A stretch of 64,000 nucleotides of DNA, taken from contig NZ_JABMKX010000001.1 of NCBI RefSeq assembly GCF_013204885.1, forward strand, positions 477,284 to 541,283. The letters are read 5' to 3'. The translations under genes and the position numbers were made by a program. Positions within the stretch are counted from its first letter, which is position 1. Each line of letters begins with the position of its first letter. The notes under the pieces were generated by a model. It ran no database searches, was not told the origin of the DNA, and saw only the letters and a list, made by a program, of their open reading frames with translations. Source of the stretch: Paenibacillus tritici (GTDB lineage: Bacteria; Bacillota; Bacilli; Paenibacillales; Paenibacillaceae). This document shows, one piece after another, positions 58,072 to 64,000 of this stretch.

Positions 58072-59985
58072 ATGGAGATTCAAGTGCAACTGCCGGATGG
58101 AGCAAATAGGAGGTATTCGCGTAACACCACGATTGCGCAGATTGCGGAGTCGATTAGCGTAAGTCTGAGGAAGAATGCAGTAGCCGGCAAAATCGATGGC
58201 AGACTCGTTGACCTTGATTGCCCGGTGGAAGGGGACAGCCTCGTTGAAATTGTATTGGCAGACAGCAGCGACGGGCTGATGATTCACAGACACAGTACAG
58301 CCCATGTGATGGCCCAGGCGATCAAACGGATCTATGGAGAACGGAACGTGAAGCTGGGCATTGGTCCGGTGATCGAGGACGGCTTCTATTACGATATAGA
58401 TATTGCCCAGCCTCTGTCCAGCGAGGATCTTGCTGCAATTGAGCGGGAGATGGGGAAGATCATCAAGGAGAACCTGCCGATCCGGCGCAGGGTGGTCAGC
58501 CGGGAGGAAGCGGTGCAGTTCTTTGAACAGCTGAAAGAGCCGCTGAAGCTGGAGCTGATCCGGGATCTGCCGGAGGACGCAGTAATCAGCCTGTATGAGC
58601 AAGGCGAATTCACGGACCTGTGCCGGGGGCCGCATCTGCCCTCCACTGGCCGGATTAAGGCGTTCAAGCTGCTTAGTGTAGCGGGTGCCTACTGGCGCGG
58701 GGATGCTGACAATCAGGTGCTTCAGCGGATATACGGCACGGCTTTTCTGAGTGCAGCCCTACTTGAGGAGCATCTGCACCTGTTGGAGGAAGCGAAGAAA
58801 CGGGATCACCGCAAGCTGGGCAAGGAGCTGGAATTGTTCATGTTCTCCGAGGAAGCGCCCGGGATGCCGTTCTACCTGGCCAAAGGGATGCTAATCCGCA
58901 CAGCGCTGGAGGATTTCTCCCGCAAGCTGCAGCGTGCCGACGGGTATGAAGAGGTCCGCTCACCACTGATGATGAACCGCCGTCTGTGGGAGCAATCCGG
59001 ACATTGGGATCATTACAAGGATGAGATGTATTTCACGAAGGTGGATGAGACAGATTTTGCACTGAAGCCGATGAACTGTCCGGGACACATGCTGATCTAC
59101 AAGAACAGCCGCCGTTCCTACCGGGATCTGCCGATCCGCATTGCGGAATACGGCCAGGTTCACCGCCATGAATCCTCCGGCGCGCTGAACGGGATGATGC
59201 GGGTCCGTACCTTTTGCCAGGATGATGCCCATTTGTTCGTGCTGCCGGAGCAGATTGAATCCGAGATCTCGCGGGTGCTGGAGCTGATCGATCAGTTCTA
59301 TTCCATCTTCGGATTCGAGTACAAGGTCGAGCTGTCTACACGCCCGGAGGACTATATGGGGTCCGAAGAGCTATGGGATCAGGCAGAGGAGTCGCTTGCG
59401 CGGGTGCTGAAGAAGAATGGAATACAGTACCGGGTGAATGCGGGAGATGGCGCTTTTTACGGACCGAAGATAGATTTCCATGTCCTCGATGCCCTGAAGC
59501 GGAGCTGGCAATGCGGTACGATTCAACTGGATTTCCAGATGCCCGAGAAGTTCGACCTGACTTACATTGGCGAAGATAACAACAAGCATCGTCCGGTTGT
59601 CATCCATCGTGCGGTGTTCGGCTCCATTGACCGGTTCATGGGTATTCTAACAGAGCACTATAGCGGAGCGTTCCCGCTGTGGCTGTCTCCGGTGCAGGTC
59701 AAGCTGCTGCCAGTCTCTGTGGTTCATGACGAGTATGCCGAGCAGGTCAGAAGACAGCTGGCGACAGCCGGACTGCGGGTGGAGGTAGATTCCCGGAATG
59801 AGAAGCTGGGCTACAGAATCCGTGAAGCTCAGCTGGAGAAAATCCCTTATATGCTGGTGCTGGGAGATCAGGAGCAGAATGACGGAACAATCTCGGTACG
59901 AAGCCGTGCGGATAACACTTTATTCACACTGAACGCCCAGGAGTTCATTCAGCAACTGACAGCTAAGATTGAGGGCTGGGAATAA
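58072..59985 (+). CDS. thrS: threonyl-tRNA synthetase
   Basis: Charges tRNA-Thr with threonine; 637 aa. Start is ATG 58072 with GGAGG 8 bp upstream (the ATG at 58057 overlaps it). Domain order: TGS (residues 1-60), editing/second additional domain with HRHSTAHVMAQAI (about residue 72) and GPHLPSTG, then the class II catalytic core with MNCPGHMLIYKNSRRSYRDL (about residue 340, containing the zinc Cys), RVRTFCQDDAHLF (motif 2), HRPVVIHRAVFGSIDRFMGI (motif 3). The anticodon-binding domain ends the protein (GLRVEVDSRNEKLGYRIREA). Controlled by the upstream T-box. Confidence 0.97.
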   Translation: MEIQVQLPDGANRRYSRNTTIAQIAESISVSLRKNAVAGKIDGRLVDLDCPVEGDSLVEIVLADSSDGLMIHRHSTAHVMAQAIKRIYGERNVKLGIGPVIEDGFYYDIDIAQPLSSEDLAAIEREMGKIIKENLPIRRRVVSREEAVQFFEQLKEPLKLELIRDLPEDAVISLYEQGEFTDLCRGPHLPSTGRIKAFKLLSVAGAYWRGDADNQVLQRIYGTAFLSAALLEEHLHLLEEAKKRDHRKLGKELELFMFSEEAPGMPFYLAKGMLIRTALEDFSRKLQRADGYEEVRSPLMMNRRLWEQSGHWDHYKDEMYFTKVDETDFALKPMNCPGHMLIYKNSRRSYRDLPIRIAEYGQVHRHESSGALNGMMRVRTFCQDDAHLFVLPEQIESEISRVLELIDQFYSIFGFEYKVELSTRPEDYMGSEELWDQAEESLARVLKKNGIQYRVNAGDGAFYGPKIDFHVLDALKRSWQCGTIQLDFQMPEKFDLTYIGEDNNKHRPVVIHRAVFGSIDRFMGILTEHYSGAFPLWLSPVQVKLLPVSVVHDEYAEQVRRQLATAGLRVEVDSRNEKLGYRIREAQLEKIPYMLVLGDQEQNDGTISVRSRADNTLFTLNAQEFIQQLTAKIEGWE

Positions 59986-60045
59986 ATCGCTTCATATATA
60001 ATAGGTGAAAAGTATACTAGATAAAAAGATATAGGGGGAAGTCAG

Positions 60046-60642
60046 TTGACAGCAATAGAAGCAGGCCCGCTTGCAGGCAACGTAATCCGGCTTGTACCTT
60101 TGACGGAGGAGCATAAGCCTGAGCTTAAGATGCTACTGCACAATCCGCTGATCTGGGAGTACACCTGGAGACGGATCAGCTCAGAGGAAGAGGCAGGACA
60201 ACTGGTGGAGGCGGCCCTGGCGAATCAGGCCGCAGGCAAGGATATTCCTCATGTGATGGTGGAGCAGGCATCCGGCCGGATCGTAGGGACTACGCGGTTG
60301 ATGCATCTGGACTGTAGGCATCGTAATGCAGAGATCGGCTGCACCTGGATCTCACCGGAATATTGGAGAACTGCGGTGAATACGGAGTCGAAGCTGCTTT
60401 TGCTGCAATATGCCTTCGAGGTGCTGGGGCTGATCCGGGTGGACTTCTCCATTGTCAGTGACAATCTGCGCTCGCAGCGGGCCATTGAGCGGATTGGAGC
60501 GGCCTTGGAGGGCGTCCTGCGCAAGCATCGGATCACTGCTGACGGTACTGTTATGGACAATGTGCTGTACAGTATTATTGATGAGGAATGGCCTGCGGTG
60601 AAGAAGAATCTGCAATATCTAGTGAATGAGAAATACAAATAG
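60046..60642 (+). CDS. GNAT N-acetyltransferase (RimJ/RimL-like)
   Basis: 198 aa. TTG start with GGGGGAAG 5 bp upstream. Motifs of the RimJ/RimL group: VIRLVPLTEEHKPELKMLLH, GTTRLMHLDCRHRNAEIGCT (about residue 82), SPEYWRTAVNTESKLLLLQY (acetyl-CoA region, normally ..G-x-A/G.. and here TAVNTESK), and RVDFSIVSDNLRSQRAIERI. It follows thrS by 60 bp; a TATACT box at about 60013 could give it its own promoter. The substrate is unknown. Confidence 0.88.
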   Translation: MTAIEAGPLAGNVIRLVPLTEEHKPELKMLLHNPLIWEYTWRRISSEEEAGQLVEAALANQAAGKDIPHVMVEQASGRIVGTTRLMHLDCRHRNAEIGCTWISPEYWRTAVNTESKLLLLQYAFEVLGLIRVDFSIVSDNLRSQRAIERIGAALEGVLRKHRITADGTVMDNVLYSIIDEEWPAVKKNLQYLVNEKYK

Positions 60643-60668
60643 CGGTATGCTGTAAATTCGTGCCTTAA

Positions 60669-60706
60669 CATAGAGGGGGCCCTGCGCGGGCTCCTCTATT
60701 TATTTT
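60669..60706 (+). terminator. Rho-independent terminator after the GNAT gene
   Basis: ATAGAGGGGGCCC pairs with GGGCTCCTCTAT (one G-T mismatch) around TGCGC, followed by TTATTTT. It separates thrS-GNAT from the SMC-type operon. Confidence 0.8.
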
Positions 60707-60731
60707 GCAAATAGCCATATCTATGAAACAT

Positions 60732-60740
60732 TGATATAAT
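60732..60740 (+). promoter_or_regulatory. Candidate extended -10 promoter of the SMC-type operon
   Basis: TGATATAAT, an extended -10 box with a TG two bases before the hexamer. It is about 165 bp before the first gene and has no clear -35. Confidence 0.4.
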
Positions 60741-60907
60741 AGAATGACATGAGAATAGAAACATACATTCCCATTTCCTCGGGGTCCTGAGCATTAACAA
60801 ACCGTCTATATTTGTATGTTCTGGCCCAACCTTCACCCTGCGGTGCGGATTTGGGTTTATGTTATGTTGTAGGGAAATTACGAAGTGATGGCGAGGTTGG
60901 CAAGAGC

Positions 60908-62413
60908 ATGAACTGGAATGATTTTGGAGCACGGAACAGGCGGCTGAATCCCTTGTGGAGTCTGGGTGCAGGCATGAATCTCGGTGAGCTTCAGCCGTAT
61001 AAGGAAATGATTGCGCTCAGTGTGCTGCTGCAGGTCTATTATCTGGAGCTGGAATCGAGTGAACAGCGAACGAGGGAGGATCTGGTGGAGCTGGCCTGGA
61101 ACTCGCTTGAACGCTTCGGGATCACGAAGCATGGCAGCCCGGAATCGGTGGAGCGGCTGGTGGACGGACTGCTATGGAGCGGCGGCGGCGGGGATTTCGA
61201 GGCGTATTATTATGAGGATCTTTCCCGGGAGATCGCCGTACAGAAATACAAGTATTTCACCGTGGATGAGGACGCTACACGTACCAGCTGGGAGGAGAAC
61301 GGGACCACCGTATACCGGCTGTCCGAGTATGCGATGGAGCTGATCTTCATGAGCCATGAGATCATTGACGAGTTCCAGGTCAGCATCAAGCTGCTGGAGA
61401 TTCAGATGCATATCAAGCATGGACGGGTAACCCGGGCGATGCAGGATGTGAATGAGCTGATCTCCCGTGTGCGCAAAATGACCCAGCAGCAGCAGGAGTA
61501 CCGCAATGCCCTGCGCCGTAATCCGAAGCATATCTTCAGCGAATACGGCACCCAGCGGCATGAGCGGCTGGAGGAGATTCACCAGCAGTTTGACGAGGAA
61601 CGCAAGCATTTCGACAACATACACCGCTCGCTGGCCCGGCTGGCGAATGACGAGAAGGATGTCATCGACTTCAACGAGCTTCGGCAGCTCTCCGAGAGAG
61701 TAGAGCTGTCCCGGAGAGTGCATGACGAGCTTGCCGGGGTTGTGCTGAGTATCTTCGAGACGGAGACGAATCTGCGGCTCAACTTCCCGGAAATCTTCTG
61801 GGGGGCGGCCGGCTTCAACTTCCGTACCCATGTGTGGGAGGAATGGGTCAAGCCGGAAGGGCTGCCGGACGGGGACAGCCTGGAGACCTTGATCAGCGGG
61901 CTGTTCTCGCCCAGCCAGGACTTCATCTATCCGCTGGCCTGGGCCTGGGAAGAGCAGGAGGTCGGCTTCCTGCTGGAGGAAGGGACGGATGATCCCGAGG
62001 AAGCCGGGGAGGAAGAAGACTACCGGTATGTTCCCAGGGGTATCCCGTGGACCGAAGTATGCGAGCTGTGGCTGCCGGTCTTCACCGGTGTGGCTGAACA
62101 GGGGAGCTTTACCTTCACCGCAGAAGCATTCCCGGAGGATACCCGGCAGCGCTGGGCGGAAACTCCGAATGCAGTGGATCTGTGGGTGCAATTTTTCCAT
62201 AGCGTAATTACTGTGCAGGAACAGGAAGCGGAAGGCCACGGCGCGGCGGACGAATGCCAGAAGCTGATTCAGCGGCTAATCGCAGACCACCCGGAGCTTG
62301 AGGTACTGCGCGGCGCCCGGCTGCGGACAACGATTGCTTCAGAACCGCAGGGGAATGTCTGCCTTCCCGGCCTTGAGATCAGCCCTTATACCATTACTAT
62401 AGTAGAGAAGTGA
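60908..62413 (+). CDS. kleisin-like (MukF/JetA-type) subunit of an SMC system
   Basis: 501 aa from the ATG at 60908; GAGG lies 11 bp upstream, so the site is weak. No signal peptide or membrane helix. Residues about 25-125 look like helical winged-helix domains (LGELQPYKEMIALSVLLQVY and the DLVELAWNSLERFGITKH region). Residues about 160-270 form a long coiled coil (SIKLLEIQMHIKHGRVTRAM, HERLEEIHQQFDEERKHFDN). The rest is acidic. The assignment rests on the operon (a small kite-like protein and an SMC ATPase follow), on length and on helix content. I do not recognise a named family by motif, and a Wadjet JetA role is an inference. Confidence 0.55.
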   Translation: MNWNDFGARNRRLNPLWSLGAGMNLGELQPYKEMIALSVLLQVYYLELESSEQRTREDLVELAWNSLERFGITKHGSPESVERLVDGLLWSGGGGDFEAYYYEDLSREIAVQKYKYFTVDEDATRTSWEENGTTVYRLSEYAMELIFMSHEIIDEFQVSIKLLEIQMHIKHGRVTRAMQDVNELISRVRKMTQQQQEYRNALRRNPKHIFSEYGTQRHERLEEIHQQFDEERKHFDNIHRSLARLANDEKDVIDFNELRQLSERVELSRRVHDELAGVVLSIFETETNLRLNFPEIFWGAAGFNFRTHVWEEWVKPEGLPDGDSLETLISGLFSPSQDFIYPLAWAWEEQEVGFLLEEGTDDPEEAGEEEDYRYVPRGIPWTEVCELWLPVFTGVAEQGSFTFTAEAFPEDTRQRWAETPNAVDLWVQFFHSVITVQEQEAEGHGAADECQKLIQRLIADHPELEVLRGARLRTTIASEPQGNVCLPGLEISPYTITIVEK

Positions 62414-62426
62414 GATGATTCGCTAA

Positions 62427-63185
62427 ATGAGTTATTCGTTAGAGCAAGTACAGCAGGCCTCGCGCCTGTTCTTTGACCTGCTTCGCCGGAAGGTGATCTC
62501 ACTGGATGATCCCGCTGCCGCCGAATGTCTGCAGGATACCGTAGCTTACGACGCCTTGCAATATGTAGCCAAAGAAGCCGGCTGCCGGATTATGAATTCC
62601 GGTCATCGCCTGCACCTGCTGGTGAGTCCGATCGGCTCCGGGTTTGCCAGCAACTTCACTCAGCTGCGCAATAAATATTCGCGGATTGAACGCAAGACGC
62701 ATCTACATATCATTAATGTGATTATCCTCGTGTTCCTCGCGGAGATGGATCAGGATGAACAGCATTTCAAGCCGGGACAGGATAGCATGTCTTACATTCA
62801 GCTGTCTGATCAGGTGTCGGCGCTGTTCCAGACCTGGATCGGGATGGATGAAGACGGCAGCTTCAGCAAGCAGTGGCGGCTCGATATCCAGGCGATGCAC
62901 AGAGTATGGACCAGCCTCTATATGCAGACCCGGAGCCAGGAGGAAGGCGATTCGCTGACCCGTGGAGCCGGTTCACGTATCGGCCTGATTCACGAAGGGA
63001 TGAAGCTGCTGGAGGAGGAGCATCTGGTATTCATTTCGGAGAATGAGAAGCGGATTTTCCCCCGGGAAGAGCTGTATGAACGGATGCGTTATCTCTACCA
63101 TGATGTGGACCGCTACAAAGAGCTGAAGGCTCTGATTGGCCGGACACGCAGCGAACAGGAGGAGGAAGCCCATGCCGCGCATTGA
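62427..63185 (+). CDS. kite-like (MukE/JetB-type) subunit of an SMC system
   Basis: 252 aa, probably of the DUF6063 type. Residues about 1-110 suggest a winged helix (YSLEQVQQASRLFFDLLRRK; CRIMNSGHRLHLLVSPIGSG), and a second helical domain follows (YIQLSDQVSALFQTWIGMDE, RLDIQAMHRVWTSLY, GMKLLEEEHLVFISENEKRI). It starts 13 bp after the first gene and overlaps the ATPase gene by 14 bp, so the three are translated together. The N-terminal start has only a weak ribosome site. Function inferred from position. Confidence 0.55.
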   Translation: MSYSLEQVQQASRLFFDLLRRKVISLDDPAAAECLQDTVAYDALQYVAKEAGCRIMNSGHRLHLLVSPIGSGFASNFTQLRNKYSRIERKTHLHIINVIILVFLAEMDQDEQHFKPGQDSMSYIQLSDQVSALFQTWIGMDEDGSFSKQWRLDIQAMHRVWTSLYMQTRSQEEGDSLTRGAGSRIGLIHEGMKLLEEEHLVFISENEKRIFPREELYERMRYLYHDVDRYKELKALIGRTRSEQEEEAHAAH

Positions 63186-64000
63186 GCGAATCCGCATCGC
63201 CGGACTGAAGTATGAGAAGATGCTGAAGAAATATGAGGATATGATCCTCGATCTCTGTAATGAGGAAGGTCCGGCCAATACCCTGATCACGCTGATGAAC
63301 GGCGGGGGGAAGGGTGTGCTGCTCCAGTCGATTTTCCAACTGCTGATGCCTAGGGCCGCCTGGGGCAAGGATAATGAGAACCAGGTCGAGGCTTTTTTCC
63401 ATAATCATAAAAAACAGCTGAGGCCCTACACCTTCCACGTAGCCATCGAATGGCGTCTGGATGATAAGGAGCGGACGGAATACATTACCACCGGGATCGC
63501 GATGACTGCCCAGCATTCTATGGACCAGCTTGAGATCAAAGTGGATTATTTACTCTACGCGCTGCTGAAATACGAGGAGACGGCTGAGCTTACCCTATCT
63601 ACACTGCCATTATATGATCATGAGTTGAACAGCCCTGCGAGCTTCGAGTCGATCCAGCAATTCGTCCGGGAACGGCGGAATGAGATCAACGTCTACGGCA
63701 GTCATAGCTCCGATCTGAAGAAATACTATGCCTACCTGGCTGACCATGATATCCATATTGATGAATGGCGCAATATGCGCAGAATCAACGGGGAAGAGGG
63801 CGGAATCAAAGGCTATTTCCAGAAAAATGACGCCTTCACCAATCATAATCTGTTCGAGCGGTTAATTATTCCGGAGATCGGCTCCAGCCTGAGCGGAACC
63901 ATGCGTGAGGATGAAGGCTCGCTGCAGCGGATGTTTGTGGACACGGCTACGGTTGCTCAGCGGCTGCCCATGCTGGAGCAGAGAGAGCGGGCTTTTGCGG
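63172..64000 (+). CDS. SMC/MukB/JetC-like ATPase, N-terminal part (cut by window end)
   Basis: The ATG at 63172 has GGAGGAGGAAG 5-8 bp upstream; the frame is open to the last base (276 residues). The N terminus has the SMC layout: MPRIERIRIAGLKYEKMLKK, then the P-loop strand NTLITLMNGGGKGVLLQSIF at about residue 36. Compared with GPNGSGKST-type loops, the first Gly is missing and the Ser/Thr after Lys is Gly (GGGKGV). Then comes LRPYTFHVAIEWRLDD. The region corresponding to the coiled coil and Walker B lies outside the window. A fourth gene (nuclease/TOPRIM, JetD type) would be expected further on. Confidence 0.75.
   Translation, partial: MPRIERIRIAGLKYEKMLKKYEDMILDLCNEEGPANTLITLMNGGGKGVLLQSIFQLLMPRAAWGKDNENQVEAFFHNHKKQLRPYTFHVAIEWRLDDKERTEYITTGIAMTAQHSMDQLEIKVDYLLYALLKYEETAELTLSTLPLYDHELNSPASFESIQQFVRERRNEINVYGSHSSDLKKYYAYLADHDIHIDEWRNMRRINGEEGGIKGYFQKNDAFTNHNLFERLIIPEIGSSLSGTMREDEGSLQRMFVDTATVAQRLPMLEQRERAFA

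Overview
The window looks like a Paenibacillus-type, endospore-forming Firmicute chromosome of about 50% GC. The support is indirect but consistent: a GerA-type germination operon, a DUF1657/YetF(DUF421) spore-type pair, GGAGG-type ribosome binding sites with frequent TTG/GTG starts, a T-box-controlled thrS, HssRS-HrtBA, and many carbohydrate genes with AraC regulators. I see no rRNA, tRNA, transposase or prophage genes. Most of it reads as ordinary chromosome with accessory metabolism and several families of dispersed intergenic repeats.

Layout. 1-5.7 kb: serine dehydratase, then a sugar/polyol module (Gfo/Idh/MocA dehydrogenase, AraC regulator, TIM-barrel isomerase, second dehydrogenase). 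6.3-9.4 kb: methyltransferase-like protein, divergent DUF1657 and YetF genes, aldo/keto reductase. 9.5-13.2 kb: germinant receptor operon in the order A-C-B. 13.3-16.7 kb: MoxR / DUF58 / DUF4129 operon. 16.8-21.4 kb: MerR regulator, a hydrolase that appears to lack its catalytic His, a GH42 beta-galactosidase and its divergent AraC regulator. 21.6-27.7 kb: a large secreted protein with a MacB/FtsX-type ABC transporter and an HlyD-like adaptor. 28.2-32.5 kb: NagZ lipoprotein, ferritin, CDF metal exporter, and a NUDIX-winged-helix regulator with a palindromic operator over its promoter. 32.5-34.8 kb: two very small genes and a Mef-like macrolide efflux pump with a complete attenuator leader (promoter, 8-codon leader peptide, two terminators).

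35-42 kb: metallophosphoesterase, MarR regulator and QorB-like reductase, then HssR-HssS and HrtB-HrtA (haem sensing and export), with a direct repeat before hrtB matching the known HssR box. 42.4-45.5 kb: hexuronate genes (UxuB-type SDR, GntR repressor, UxaC) around a perfect 42-bp palindrome. 45.5-46.5 kb: a gene-free stretch of dispersed repeats and a 48-bp tandem repeat. 46.5-51.6 kb: a second AraC-controlled module of three Gfo/Idh/MocA dehydrogenases and an isomerase. 51.7-57.6 kb: two TetR regulators, GNAT, MsrA, a CBM56-GH64 type glucanase, an unrecognised WD-like protein and a HAD phosphatase. 57.6-60.6 kb: T-box, thrS, GNAT. 60.9-64 kb: the start of an overlapping operon that looks like a MukBEF/Wadjet-type SMC system, cut by the window end in its ATPase gene.

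The two parts most worth following are the Mef-like attenuator and the terminal SMC-type operon.
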